DNA from: Desmodus rotundus
Lineage: Eukaryota > Chordata > Mammalia > Chiroptera > Phyllostomidae
Direction of reading: 5' to 3'
Length of the DNA: 64,000 nucleotides
NCBI RefSeq assembly: GCF_022682495.2
Contig: NC_071392.1
Coordinates: forward strand, 135,790,818 to 135,854,817
Below, one piece after another: positions 1-12,590 of this stretch. The notes under the pieces were generated by a model, which saw nothing but the letters and a program-made list of their open reading frames with translations, had not been told where the DNA came from and did not search any database. The position numbers and the translations under genes were made by a program. The stretch's first letter is position 1. Every line of letters begins with the position of its first letter.

Positions 1-395
1 TCCCTGGGTTTTCCACTTCGTCCTTATTCCCCTCCCTGCAACTTCAGGCAACCAGGTCTCTCACAGTATTGCTCAGGCCTTGTTTGGCTGTGGAGGAGGC
101 CATTAACCCGGCTCTCTCCCAGGAGTCCTGCAGCAGGCCCGCATGGGTGGGCCTGGGGCTGCAGCCGCCCTGGTCCCCGCGTTGGTCCCAGGGACCTTTT
201 TGTCTTGAAGCAATCCCCTTACCTTCTGTTTTCTCAGTGTCCTCTGTACTTTTTGGTCTCCTATCTTCATAAACGCTGGGCTGGTTTTGGCTGTTCGCTT
301 TGTTTCTCAGTGGAGTGGGTAGGTGTTTCACCCAGGTGCAGGGGGAAGTTAACTCCACTCCCACCTATCTCGCCGCCATCTTCTCTCTCTACAAA
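1..395 (-). mobile_element. L1 5' UTR fragment, antisense
   Basis: Read on the minus strand this begins with an AGAAGATGGCGGCGAG-type start near 395, the usual opening of a mammalian L1 5' UTR, and continues as GC-rich leader to the window edge. The overlapping short reading frames show no recognisable protein. The element may continue beyond the left edge. It abuts a sense L1 ORF2 fragment, so the two pieces are in opposite orientation. Confidence 0.6.
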
Positions 396-540
396 GCATT
401 ATTAAAATAAATAGAAAGATATTCCATATTCATGGATTGGAAGAATGAGCATAGTTAAAATGGCCATATTACCCAAAGCGATATAAAGATTTAATGCAAT
501 CCCCCATCAAAATCCCAATGTCACTTTTTAAAGAAATAGA
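396..540 (+). mobile_element. L1 ORF2 fragment (sense)
   Basis: A short stretch translates in pieces to the late-ORF2 theme of the type '[26 protein letters not shown]', which recurs at about 6040 and 51410 in this window (only part of it is seen in one frame here). It ends where a new L1 leader (GATCCAAGATGGTGGC) begins near 549. Confidence 0.6.
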
Positions 541-1584
541 ACAGAGAGATCCAAGATGGTGGCAGAGTAGGTGGAAGCTACACTACCTCCACCCTGGACC
601 AAACTGGAATTATAAGTAATTATAGAAAAGTCATCCTGAATAACTGACTAAACACTAGCTGGAGAGAAGCCTTATAATGAAAATTTCATGAAAGAAAAAA
701 CACCACCACAGTGAGACTAGAAGCAAGATGGCTGGCTGGGCTCCCACAAGCAGCAGTTGAAGTTCTAGAGGATATATTTCAGCTTCTGAGGAGTTGCCCC
801 TGATAAGTGTAAGGTCTCAATCCCAGGCCAGTCTCCCCCGCCTAAAGAAACAGAACTGGGAAAGGAACCCAAATAACATCTGGCTGTGAAATGCAGTGGG
901 GTTTCTATCTGTAAGGGAGAGATGACTAGGGCTACAGAGAGACCCTTAAAAGACCAACACACAAAAATTCATTTGCAGCCATTTACCCTGGGCACTGGCA
1001 GAGGGAGGGCACCATGGACTAGAGATGCATGAGGAAAGTCTGGGTTGGTAGATCAAAGGAGAGAGCTGAATGGTCAGCCACCAGGTTCCCTGTGTTGAGT
1101 CATTCCCCATACTGCAGAAGCCATCTTTCTCAGACGAAGCACTTCCTTCCATGTGGAAATAGCTTGGGGAAAAGCAATAACCCTATCTACAGGAATCACT
1201 CACTCTCTCTATACCCTGTGTGGCTTAAGCCTGGCTGCTAAGGAGTACAGCTGGAGGCAACTTCAGAGAGTAAGCCTAACAGAAAGCCTACAGGTCAAAG
1301 TGGATCTCTGGGAGCTCTGACACTTTTGTTGATCTTCCGCTGGACTCAGTGCTGGTAAAAGCAGGCTTTGTTGTGCAGCTGGGATTGGTCTTCACACACT
1401 CAGGCTCAGCAGAGGGAGCCACAAGCTTTGGATCGCTGATAGCTCTGAATGAGACAGATTGCCCATGGCCAGTCACAGGCAGCATCTGACATAGGTTTGC
1501 ACCAGAGTTTTTGCATATCTACCTAATACATAGAAACAAACACAAAGAAGCAGCCAAAAATGGGAAGACAAACAGGTCCCAAAT

Positions 1585-2400
1585 GACAGAACAAGAAAAT
1601 TTTCCAGAAGAACTAAATGAAATGGAGGTAAGCAATTTAGCAGATGTAGAATTTAGAGTAATGATTATAAGAATATTCAATAGCATAAAAAAGACATAGA
1701 ATCTATAAAAAGGACGAGTCAGAAATAAAGAATGCAATATCTGAAATAAATAATACACTGGAAGGAATAAACAGTAGGTTAGATGAAGCAGAAGATCCAA
1801 TCAGTGATTTGGAATACAAGGTAGAAAAAACACCCAAGCAGAAGAGCAAAAATAAAAAAAATTTTAAATGAGGAGAGTAAGAAATATTTGCAACAATGTG
1901 AAGCATACCAACATTCACATGGGAATACCAGAAGGAGAGAGAGTGAGCAAAGGATTGAGAACCTATTTGAAGAAATAATGACTGAAAAGTCCCCTAACCT
2001 GGTGAATGAAAGAAACACACAAGTCGAGGAAGTGTAAAGAGTCCCAAACAAGATGGACCCAAAGAGATCCACACCAACACATATCATAATTAAAATGGCA
2101 AAGCTGAGAGACAAGGAGAGAATCATAAAAGCTGCAAGAGAAAAGCAGTTAGTTACTTATAAGGGATCTTACATTAGACTGTCATCTGACTTCTCAACAG
2201 AAACATTTCAGACCAGAAGGGAGGGGCATGAAATATTCAAGGTGATGAAAAGCAAGGACATACAAATAAAGCTACTTTACCCAGCAAGGCTATCATTTAA
2301 AATTGAAGGAGAACTAAAGAGCTTCCCAGACAAGGAAAAGCTACAAAGAGTTTGTGAATACCAAAACAGTATTACAAAAAATGTTAAAGGGCTTGCTTTA
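1585..2400 (+). pseudogene. L1 ORF1 remnant
   Basis: Frame pieces read NEMEVSNLADVEFRVMIIR near 1615-1675 and HIIIKMAKLRDKERIIKAAR near 2085-2145. These are typical of the coiled-coil and RNA-binding parts of the L1 ORF1 protein, the nucleic-acid chaperone that coats L1 RNA. Stops separate the pieces. The C-terminal frame runs straight into a VES SINE at 2409, so its last residues there are SINE-encoded and not original. Confidence 0.75.
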
Positions 2401-2408
2401 AGAAGTAG

Positions 2409-2616
2409 AGCCCTGGCTGGTGTGGCTCAGTGGATTGAGCACTGGGCTGTGAACCAAAAGGTCACTGGTTTGATTCCCTGTCAAGGCACATGCCTGGGTT
2501 GTGGGCTGGGTCCCTGGTGGGGGTCATGAGAGAGGCAACCACACATTGATGTTTCTCTCCCTCTTTCTCCATCCCTTTCCCACTCTAAAAATAAATAAAA
2601 TCTTTTTTAAAAAAGA
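2409..2616 (+). mobile_element. VES SINE (tRNA-derived)
   Basis: It starts AGCCCTGGCTGGTGTGGCTC, has the B-box-like GGTTTGATTCCC at about 2466, and ends in CTCTAAAAATAAATAAAATC plus A-rich sequence. It lies in sense inside the L1 between the ORF1 and ORF2 remnants. Confidence 0.9.
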
Positions 2617-2754
2617 AGGAAAACCATCAAAATAGTTAAAAAATTAAATGGCAATAATTATATATCTATCAAAAATTACTTTAAATGTAAATGGCTTAAA
2701 TGCTCTGATCTAAAGACAAAGGGTAGCTGAATGTATAAGAAACAAGGCCCATAT

Positions 2755-3425
2755 AAAAGTCTGTCCAGAAAATTCCCAGCCATTATTAATATATAGAGAA
2801 CTGTTGGCACAACATCAATGTAACCTGGCAGCCAAGGAGAGTGGATTGCAATGTGCATGCATGAACAATGATGACTTCACTGTACTAGTCAGTGGGGGGT
2901 AGTAGACGCTGTTGAGTGAGCATGTGTACTATGTGGCTTTTGCATTCAAAAAGACTGAGTGAATGGAGCAACAAATCTGCATCAAATTTTGGAATAGTTC
3001 CCCTTGGGTACCATTTGGATGATTCAGAAGGCTGCAACTATGGGCAACTGGTGATTGGCAGTTTCATCATGAAAATGTGCCCACTGAGGCATCATGTCTC
3101 CTGTAGATTTTTATGGCAGAACATCAAATCAATCAGGTGACTCAGCCCACTTAACCTCCCAGATTTGGCACCCTGTGACTTCTGACTTTTCCTAAAACTA
3201 AAATAACCTTTTAAAGGGAAGAGATTTCAGATCATTGATGAGATTCAGGAAAATATGACAGGGCAGCTGATGGCAATTGAGAGAACTGTGTGAGGTCCCA
3301 AGGAGCCTACATTAAAAGGGACTGAGGTGTCACTGTTCTATGTACAATGTTTCACATATCGTCTTCAATAAATGTCTTTATTTTTCATGTTACATGGCTG
3401 GATACCTATTGGACAGACCTCATAT
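2755..3425 (+). mobile_element. Mariner-family DNA transposon, non-autonomous, nested in L1 ORF2
   Basis: The ends form an imperfect inverted repeat: AAGTCTGTCCAGAAAATTCC on the left and, read inward from the right, AGGTCTGTCCAATAGGTATC. The L1 sequence resumes after the element (GGCCCATATA on the left, CATATATATTGTCTCCAGG on the right), consistent with a TA target. Internal frames resemble late mariner transposase (PLNLPDLAPCD near 3148, then a KRFQIIDEIQENM-like piece near 3220) but contain stops. At about 0.67 kb it is far shorter than an autonomous mariner. Confidence 0.75.
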
Positions 3426-5609
3426 ATATTGTCTCCAGGAGACCCACCTTAGAATAAAAGATATACATAGACAAAAAGTAAAGGTATGAAAACAATATTT
3501 CATGCAAATGGAAAGGAAAGAAAGCTGGGGTAGCAATATTTATATCTGACAAAATAGAATTTAAACTAAGGCTATATAGTTAGAGACCAATAAAGACACT
3601 ACATAATGATAAAGGGAACAATCCAATGAGAGGAAATAACTCTACCAAACATTTATGTACCCAACTTAGGAGCACCTAAATATATAAAGCAAATATTGAG
3701 GGACATAAAAGGAGAGATAAACAGAAATATAGTCATACTAGGGGATTTTAACACCCCACTGATTCAATGGATAGATCCACCAGGCAGAAAATCAATAAGG
3801 AGACAGCAACCTTAAGTGACACACTAGATCAAATGGATTTAATTGATATCTACAGAACATTTCACCCCTAGCAGCAGAATATACTTTCTTTTCAAGTACA
3901 CATGGAATATTTTCTAGGTTAGACCACATGTTAGGACACAAAACAAGTTGCAATAAATTTAAGAAGATGGAAATCATATCAAAGATCTTCTCTAATGAAA
4001 ATGCGATGAAACTAAGCATCAATCACAAGAGGAAAATTTTAAAATACACAAAGACATGGAAACTAAATAACATGTTATTAAGCAATGAATGGGTCAAAAA
4101 TGATATCAAGGAAGAAATCAAAGATACCTTGAAACTCATGAAAATGAGAACACAACAACCCAAAATCTGTGGAACAAAGGGAGACAGTCCAAAGAGGAAA
4201 ATTCATACCACTACAGGCCAATCTCAAGAAATAAGAAAAAGCTCAAATGAACAATCTAACTTTACACTTAAAAGAACTTGAAAAAGAACAACAAACAAAG
4301 CCCAAAGTGAGTAGAAGGAAGGAAATAATTAAGATCAGAACAGAAATCAATTAAATAGAGTCTAAAAAAAATGCAATACAAAAGACCAATGAATCCAAGA
4401 GCTGCTTCTTTAAAAAGATAAACAATATTGACAAATCTTTAACCAGACTCATCAAGAAAAAGAGACAAGAGACAGGACCCAAATAAATAAAATAAGAAAT
4501 GAAAGAGGACAAATAACAACTAACAGGAAAGAAATACAAAGGATTTAAATACAAAGACACAAAGGATACAAAGGATGTTTAAATACAAAGGATAGAAATA
4601 CAAATGAAATAAAAATATTATGAATATCTATATGCCAACAAATTGGACAATCTGGACATCATGGATAAATTCCTAGAAACATACAACCTTCCAAAACAAA
4701 ATCAGGGAAAATCAGAGAATCTGAATAGACAGATAACTCCCAGTGAAATTGAATCAGTAATTGAAAAACTCCAAACAAACAAAGCCTTGGATTGGATGGC
4801 TTCACGTGTGAATTTTACCAAACATTCTTAGAAGAAGTAACACCTCTCCTTCACAAACTGTATAAAAAATTCAAAAGGAAGGAAGGCTCCCAAGGCTCCC
4901 ATTAGGACAATGTCAGTATTATCCTAATTCCAAAATCAGAGAAAGACACAACACAAAAAGAAAATTACAGGCTAATTCCCTTGATTAACATAGATGCTAA
5001 AATCCTCAACAAAATATTAGTAAATCAAATACAGCAGTAGATCAAAAAGATCATATACCATGATCAAGTGGGATTTATTCTAGAAATGCAAGGTTGATAC
5101 AACATCCACAGATCAATAAATGTGATACACCACATAAACAAAATGAAAGATACAAATCACATGTCACATGATCATATCAACACATGCAGGAAAAAAGTAT
5201 TTGATAAAATCCAGCACCCATTAATGATACAAAGTCTCAGCAAAGTGGTAATAGAGGGAACATACCTCAAAATGATATAGGACGTATATGACAAACCCAT
5301 TGCCACCATCATACTCAACAGGTAAAAACAACAAGTGTTCCCCTTAAGATTAGGAACAAGGCAGGGATGCTCACTTTCACCTCCTTTATGCAACACAGTA
5401 CTGGAAATCCTAGCCATAGCAATCAGACAAGAAGAAGAAATAAAAGTAATCCAAGTTGGAAATGAAGAAGTAAAATTGTCTTTATGTGCAGATGACGTGA
5501 CATTGTACATAGAGAACCCTAAAGACTCTACCAAGAAACTACTAGATCTGATAACTGAATTCTGTAAAGTAATGAGATACAAAATTAATATCCAGAAATT
5601 AGTTGTATT
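3426..5609 (+). pseudogene. L1 ORF2 remnant (endonuclease to reverse transcriptase)
   Basis: After the mariner the L1 continues with the endonuclease-domain coding sequence (YCLQETHLRIKD theme near 3430) and linker. It then enters reverse transcriptase, with [20 protein letters not shown] at 4745-4805 and [10 protein letters not shown] at 5353-5390. Numerous stops and frameshifts are present. Confidence 0.8.
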
Positions 5610-5826
5610 TTTTATTTTTTAAAGATTGTTATTTATTTATTTTTAGAGAGAGGGGACGGGAGGGAGAAAGAGAGGGAGAGAAATATTAATATGTGGTTGC
5701 CTCTTGAGCACCCCCTACTAGGGACCTGGCCTGTAACCTAGGCATGTTCCCTGACTGGGAACTGAACCAGTGACCCTCTGGTTCACAGGCCGGTGCTCAA
5801 CCCACTGAGCCACACCAGCCAGGGCT
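5610..5826 (-). mobile_element. VES SINE, antisense
   Basis: The A-rich tail appears as a T-rich stretch at the left and the head as CACACCAGCCAGGGCT at the right. The interrupted L1 sequence is duplicated around it (AGTTGTATTTTT on the left, AGTTGCATTTTT on the right), a target-site duplication of about 12 bp with one mismatch. Confidence 0.9.
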
Positions 5827-7556
5827 CAGTTGCATTTTTATACACCAATAATGAACTATCAGAAAGGGAAATATTTTTAAAATCCCATTCACAATTGCTT
5901 TAAAAAGAATAAAATACCTAGGAATAAATCTAACCAAGGATATAAAAGACCTGTAGTCAGAAAATTATAAGATATTGAATAAAGAAATTGAGGAAGATAC
6001 AAATAAGTGGAAGCACATACTGTGTTCATGGACAAGAAGAATCAACATCATTAAAATGTCCATACTGCACAAAGCAATCTATTGATTCAATATAATTCCT
6101 ATGAGATAACAATGACATATTTCACAGAACTAGAACAAATATTTCAAAATGTATATGGAACCACGAAAGGCTCTGAATGGCAACAGTGATCTTGAGAATG
6201 AAGAACAAAGTTGGAAGAATCATGCTACTAAATATCACACTATACTATAAGGCCATAGTCAAAATAGCATGCCATAAAAACAGACACATAGATCAATGGA
6301 ATAGAATAGAGGGCCCAGAAATAAACCCACACTTTTATAGTCAATTAATATTTGACAGAGGCAGCAAACACATACAATGGGCTAAAGTTTATTCAATAAA
6401 TAGTGTTGAGAAAATTGAACAGACACATGCAGAAAAAGGAAACTAGACCACCTTCTTATAAAACACACAAGAATAATTCAAAATGGATTAAAGTTAAATG
6501 TCAGCCCTGAAACCATAAAAACCCTAGAAGAAAACATAGTAAAATCTTGGATATTGCTTGTAGCAATATTTTTTTCTGATATATCTCCTCAGGCAAGGGA
6601 GACAAAAGAAAAAAAACAACAACTGGGAGTATATCAAACTAAAGAGTTTTTGCATGGCAAAAGAAACCATTAACAAAATAAAAAGACAATCCACAGAATG
6701 GGAAAACATATTTGCTGATACATCTGATAAGGGGTTAATATCAAACATTTATAAAGGACCCGAAAAGACAATTCTCCAAAGAGGATATACAGATGGCCAA
6801 TAGAGATATGAAAAGATGCTCAACATCACTAATCATCAGAGAAATGCAAATTAAAACCACAATATGATAATACTTCACACTGTTCTGAATGGCTATGATT
6901 GATACAAACAACAAGTGCTAGTGAGGATGTGGAGAAAGGGGAACCCTTTTTCACTTTTGGTGGGGATGCAGATAGATGTGGCCACTCTGGAAAGCAGTAT
7001 AGAGATACCTCAAAAAATTAAAAATGGAACTACCTTATGACCCAGATATTCGACTTCCGGGTATGTACATGAGAAAAGTTGAAACACTAATTTAAAAGAA
7101 CATAAGCTCCCTTGAGCTCATTGCAGCATTATTTATAATCACCGAGATATGGAAGCAGCCCAAGTGTGCATCAGTAGATGAATGAATAAAAAAGCTGTGT
7201 TACACTTACACAATGGAATACTACTCATCTGTAAAAAGGAAGAAAGTTTTACCCTTTGTGACAGCATTGATGGACCTGGAAAACATTATGCTAAGTGGTA
7301 TAAGATAGTGAGAGAAAAACAAATACCATATGCTTTCACTCATATGTGGAACTAATGAACAAACTGAACCTGCAAGCAAAATAGAGACAGATTCACAGAT
7401 AGAGACAGGCTGACAGCTCTGATTAGGGGGTGGAGGGATCAAGTAAAAAGGAAAAAGGACTCACAGACATGGACAACAGTGTGGTGATTGCAGAGGGTAA
7501 GTGGGTGTAAGGGGGATAAATGGTAATGGAGACAAAAACAATAAAATTGTTTTAAA
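5827..7556 (+). pseudogene. L1 ORF2 C-terminal part and 3' UTR
   Basis: This continues the L1 after the SINE. Pieces of the thumb and C-terminal ORF2 region are visible (for example [20 protein letters not shown] near 6290-6350). A 3' UTR with GTGGAGGGATCAAG-type text follows, and then a terminal A-rich tail. Stops interrupt every frame. Confidence 0.8.
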
Positions 7557-9085
7557 AAAGAAACATTCAAAAATAAAGAAATGGAACGAAATATCATCAG
7601 ATATATATGGAACCATCAAAAACCCAAATAGCTAAAGCAGTTCTGAGAAAAAAGAACAAATCTGGATGTATCACACAACCTCACTTCAATTCATACTACA
7701 GAGCTACAATAATCAAAACACATGGTATTGGCAGAAAACAGACACACAGATCAATGGAACAAAATTGAGAGCCCAGATATAAAACCACATGTATATGGGC
7801 AAATAACTTTCAACAAAGGAGCCAGACATACACAATGAAGAAAAAAAAAAAAAAGAAAGCCTCCTTAATAAAAGGTGTTGAGAAAATTGGAAAGCCACAT
7901 GCAAAATATTGAAATTGGGTTATAGTTTGTCCCCATGTACAAAAATCAATTCAAATGAATCAAAGACTTAAGATATGAAACAGTAAGTTACATAGAAGAA
8001 CACATAAGTACCAAACTTATGGACCTTGGTTGTGGAGAATAGTTTATGAATTTGACTCCAAAGGCAAGGGAAGTAAGGGCAAAGTAAATAAATAGGACTA
8101 TACTAAATTTAAAAGTTTCTGCACAGCAACAGAAACTGACAACAAAACAAAGTGGCAACTGACAGAATGGGAGATCATATTTGCAAACAACAGCTTTGAC
8201 AAAGGTTTAACATCCAAAACATGTAAAGAACTCATAAAACTCAACACCAAACAAACAATCCAATTGAAAATGGGCAAGAGACCTGAACAGACACCTCTCT
8301 GTAGAAGCTATACAAATGGTAAACAGATATATGAAAAGATGTTCAGCCTCACTAGCTATTAGGGAGATGCAAAGCAAAACTAATATGAGATACTAATTCA
8401 CACCTGTTAGAATGGCTATTATCAACAAGACAAGTGGTAATAAGTATTGGAGAGGTTGTGGAGAGGTTGTCTACATTCACTGCAGGTGGGAATGTAGACT
8501 GGTTCAGCCACTATGGAAAACAGTCTGGTGGTTCCTAAAAAAATATTCTGGTCACCATATGACCCAGCAATAGCTCTCCTGGGTGTCTACCTGCAACACT
8601 CAAAAACATGTATGCACCCCTATGTTCACTGCAGCATTATTCTCCATGGCCAAGTACTGGAGACAACCAAAGTGTCCTCCCATAGAGGATTAGATAAAGA
8701 ATATGTGATACATATACACAGTGGAATACTACTCAATCATATGAAAAGACAAAATACTGCTATTTGTGACAAGATGGATGGAGCTTGAGAATATTATGCT
8801 AAGTGAAATAAGTCATTCAGAAAAAGCTAAGAACCATATGATTTCATTCATATGTGGAATATAAAACTGAAACTCATGGACACAGACAGCAATGTGGTGT
8901 TTGCTGAGGGTAGTGGGGGAGGGTAGAAGGTGAAGGGGGGCATAATATATGGTGACAGAAGATGGATTGACTTTGGGGGGTAGGCACACAGTGCAATATA
9001 CAGATCTACTATCATAGAAATGTACACTTGAAACCTATATGATCTTCTTAACCAATGTCACTCCAATAAATTTAATTTTTAAAAT
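7557..9085 (+). mobile_element. Second L1 copy, 5'-truncated
   Basis: Directly behind the first L1 tail a second copy re-enters late ORF2 and repeats the same region (IDQWN-like piece near 7748). It runs through a different 3' UTR (TAGGCACACAGTGCAATATA near 8980) and ends CAATAAATTTAATTTTTAAA at about 9083. It is 3' complete, 5' truncated and has no intact frame. Confidence 0.8.
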
Positions 9086-9139
9086 GTTGGAGGGAAAAGA
9101 AAAAAGTCACTTTGGAGCCAAAAAAGGCTATATAATTAC

Positions 9140-9250
9140 TATTACTTTTTTTTGAAATAAATAAAAGTTATACTTATTTTGTCAAGTTGGCAAAAATAGT
9201 AATTTGTTTATGTGTGCCATGAGATGAAAAAGGTTAAAAATCACTCTTAG
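9140..9250 (-). mobile_element. hAT-type transposon relic
   Basis: On the minus strand GAGTGATTTTTAACCTTTTTCATCTCATGGCACAC (9250 down to about 9216, given here only as a landmark over two motifs: GAGTGATTTTTAACC and CATCTCATGGCACAC) matches the end of the better-preserved hAT element at 62138-62420. The other end is missing. Confidence 0.55.
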
Positions 9251-9414
9251 ACTCTATTTTTTTAATACAGTGTGTGCATCATACTTTTTAAATTAAAGTA
9301 TCATTTAAGAATTAGGAATGTTTCACAGGCAGAATTACAGGGTATTCAAGTTGTGGGCATAAATGGAAGTGGCCTCACTTTTCCCCACAGAACAGTCCAA
9401 GCTCAGACTAATCT

Positions 9415-11271
9415 TTTAAAAAAATATTCATATTTTATTGATTATATTAATACAGTTGTCCCATTTTTTTCTCCCTTTAATCCCCTTCTCCCTGCACCAC
9501 CCTCCCAACAGCATGCCCCCTCTCCTTAGTTCATGTCCATCTAAGTTCTTTGGCTTCTCCATTTCCTATACTATTCTTAACCTCCCCCTGTCTATTTTGT
9601 AGACATGAAATAGAAATTTATGCTTCTTACTCCCTGTAATTTTTCTGCCATTCTCCCCCCTCCACATACCCGCTGATAACCCTCTGTGTGATCTCCATTT
9701 CTGTGATTCTGTTCCTGTTCTAGTTATGTGCTTAGTTCATTTGTTTTTGATTTTTTAGATTCAGTTGTTGATAGTTGTGAGTTTGTTGTCATTTTACTGC
9801 TCATATTTTTGAGCATCTTCTTTTTCTTAGATAAGTCCTTTTAACATTTCATATAATAAGTGCTCAACGATGATGAACTCCTTTAACTGGACCTTATCTG
9901 GGAAGCACTTTATTTACCCTTCAATTCTAAATGATAGCTTTGCTGGATGGAGTAATCTTGAATGTAGTCCCTTGCCTTTCATGACTTTGAATACTGCTTT
10001 CCAGCCCCGTCTTGCCTGCAAGGTTTCTTTTGAAAAATCAGCTGGAAGTCCTATTGGGAACTCCTTTGTAGGTAACTGTCTCCTTTTCTCTTGCTGCTTT
10101 TAAGATTCTCTCTCTTTAATCTTGGGTAATGTAATGATGATGTGCCTTGGTTTGTGTTTTGTTGGGTCCAACGTCTTTGGGACTCTCTGGGATTCCTGGA
10201 CTTCCTGAAAGTCTTATTTCCTTTGCCAGATTGGGGAAGTTCTCCTTCATTATTTTTCAAATATGTTTTCAAATTCTTGCTCTTCCTCTTTTCCCCCTGG
10301 CATCCCAATGATTTGGATGTTAGAGCATTTGAAGTTGCCTCAGACGTTCCTAAGCCTCTTCTCATTTTTTTGAATTCTTGTTTCTTCATTCTGTTCTGGT
10401 TGAATGTTTATTTCTTCCTTCTGGTCCAAACCGTTGATCTGAATCTCGGTTTCCCTCCTATAACTATTGGTTCCCTGTGCAGTTTCTATTATTTCAGTTT
10501 TCATAGCCTTCACTTCTTCATTTTGTGACCATACTCACCAATTCTGTGAGCATCCTGATTACCAGTGTTTTGAACTCTGCATCTGATAGGTTGGCTATCT
10601 CTTTGTCACTTAGTTCTTTTTCTGGAGTTTTGATTCATTCTTTCATTTGGGTCACATTTCTTTGTCCTGGAGCACTTGTTATGTTGTAAGGGGAGGAGCC
10701 TTACGTGTGCACCCGGGCAGGGCAACCCACATTGGAGAGGGAACAAGGCCACTTGCTCCGCTCTTGGCTTTTAGTCACTTTCCCCCACTACCCATAAGCA
10801 AATTGGGTTTTTCTGATGTTGATTCCTGGGTTGATGGGTTTGTGTACATTCTAAGACCCTGTGGGTCTCTTCAATGAATTCTCCTGTGAGGCTGGGAGTT
10901 TCTCCCACCACCACAACCCCCACAGGTTTTTACAGCCAGAGGTTTTGAGGCTTTCTTTTTCCATGCTGGAACCCTGGGTTGCTGGTCTTGCTGCCCACTT
11001 GTTTCTCCCAGTTTATCCACATGCAAACGTGGGACTGCCTGGTCCACCAGCAGCTGCCTTGCCACGTATCCTTTCCACCCCAGCTGCCTCTCTCTACCCC
11101 TCCTACAAGTCTGAATGAATGTTTATTCTTTAACTCCTTTGTTGTAAGAGTTCCATACAATTCAATTTTCTGGCAGTTCTGGTTGTCTTTTGTTTTTAAA
11201 TTTGTTGTCCTTCTTTTTGTTGTGTGAGGAGGCAAAGTGTATCTACCTATGCCTCTATCTTGGCCAAAAGC
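9415..11271 (-). mobile_element. ORF1-only L1-like element (HAL1-like), copy A
   Basis: On the minus strand the element starts TTGGCCAAGATAGAGGC near 11266. It carries a leader of about 0.7 kb, then an ORF1-like region (about 10640 to 9850), a 3' UTR and an A-rich end near 9417. No ORF2 is present. Imperfect direct repeats flank it (GCTCAGACTAATCT at 9401-9414; CCCTGAGACTATTCT at 11271-11285), which supports one complete insertion. The ORF1 frame is broken. Confidence 0.75.
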
Positions 11272-12590
11272 CCTGAGACTATTCTGAACAATGAAGTCTC
11301 CAAAGATGTTTCATTGGCATCTGGGGTGGGAGGTGGGGTGTCTCTTGAAATTATATATTCTAAATATTTAAAAGATAACCAACTGACCTCATGATAAATA
11401 ACTTAAAAGTTCTTCTAATTTGACCAAATTTAACTCAGGTGAAGATACGTGCTAAAACTCAAATAGGGTCTTGATTAATCCCTAAACTTCCCTAAATATG
11501 TTTAATTTGATCTAGTGCAATGTAATCTAATTTGTACAATTTTAGAGACTTGGAATCCTCATATTAGGAAAATCACCCACTAGGTGGGGACACTATTCCT
11601 CCGCTAGTGCTCACACTGCGCCAGGGCTCCAGGACCCTGTGGCCTTAGCTCCCAGGGCAGCTGCTCTCTCCTGGGGGATGGGTGGAGACTACCCACTACC
11701 TGGACACTGTGCCTGCTGTGGTGGCATTCTGGACCACAGTGCAGCGCTGATGGCTCCCAGCACCTCTGCCTAGTGGACTGATGGAAGGTGGGGCTGACAG
11801 GCCAACAGGGAATGTCGTGGGATTAGGGGCACCTCTGTAGGACAAGAGGGCTGGTCCAGAACACCAGAACCGGTTCAAGATCGGGAGATGGAAGCTTTTT
11901 CCTCCAATGAATGCTGGCTATTTAGCTGTACTTCAAATCTTGTTGAGGGTGGCTTATGACCCAAACTCCTCCTTCCAGGGTTGAACCCTTGGCCCCACCC
12001 TTCTGCAGAGCTCCGGCAAGCCCATGAGTGGTGTTGCCCAGTATGCAGGTCCAAAGGTGGTGGCTCAGGAATAGGGGTGGGGTGCGGTGGCGATGGCCAG
12101 GCACAGGTAGACTGGATGTAGGAGCTGCACAGCTTTCTCCTGCACTCACCCTTAGTGTAGTTTAGAATTTGTTGTAATTATTTTCAGTGTAGTTTATAGA
12201 TTTGTTAACTTAAATCATTCCCTATGTAAAATAATGTGTCTTCTTTACTCATAATATAGTGAACACTGCCCTAAGTCATTAAACATTTTTCTAGCTTTAT
12301 TGAAATATAAATGACAAGTAAAATGTATATCTTTAAAGTGTATAATGTAATAATTTGGTATACATACACATTGTGAAATAATTACAGGTTCCATTGGACA
12401 TTTTCAAACATTATTTTAGTGACTGCATAGTAAATCAGTGCATGGGTTATCATAAAGTAGTCAGTGGTCTTGTGGGTGAGTAGGTTGTTCCCAATTTTTC
12501 ACTACTATAAGAGCACTTCAGTTAACATCTTTACATGAAAACTGTTCACTGCTTCAGGATGGCTAAAGGGTAGGAATAGTTATACAAATA
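11272..12590. other. Intergenic, no gene seen
   Basis: This is mostly unrecognised sequence. The part at 11580-12150 is more GC-rich but has only short frames of 60-75 codons without family resemblance. At 12280-12420 the text TTATTGAAATATAAATGACA resembles the antisense 3' end of an old L1, at low certainty. Confidence 0.4.

Larger units (their letters stand above)
541..7556 (+). mobile_element. Near full-length degenerate L1 retrotransposon with nested insertions
   Basis: A leader with an AAGATGG-type start near 550 is followed by an ORF1 remnant (about 1585-2400), ORF2 (about 2645 to 7200) and a 3' UTR ending in AATAAAATTG plus an A-rich tail at about 7540-7556. ORF2 is cut into many short frames. 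The endonuclease region is split by a mariner at about 2755-3425. The reverse-transcriptase region near 5335-5600 still reads LSPPL and a CADD catalytic box where active copies usually have FADD or YADD. Two VES SINEs are nested at 2409-2616 and 5610-5826. Without its insertions the element is about 5.9 kb. It cannot encode functional proteins. Confidence 0.85.

Noticed and set aside
2053..2529. 158-codon frame as an intact protein
   Set aside because: The first part is L1 ORF1 remnant and the last 40 codons or so are translated VES SINE sequence.
10142..10528. Hydrophobic 128-codon plus-strand frame suggesting a membrane protein
   Set aside because: It is the antisense of the lysine- and glutamate-rich ORF1 of element copy A; antisense of such sequence is rich in Phe and Leu. 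The similar frames at 16567-16253 and 45070-45363 have the same origin.
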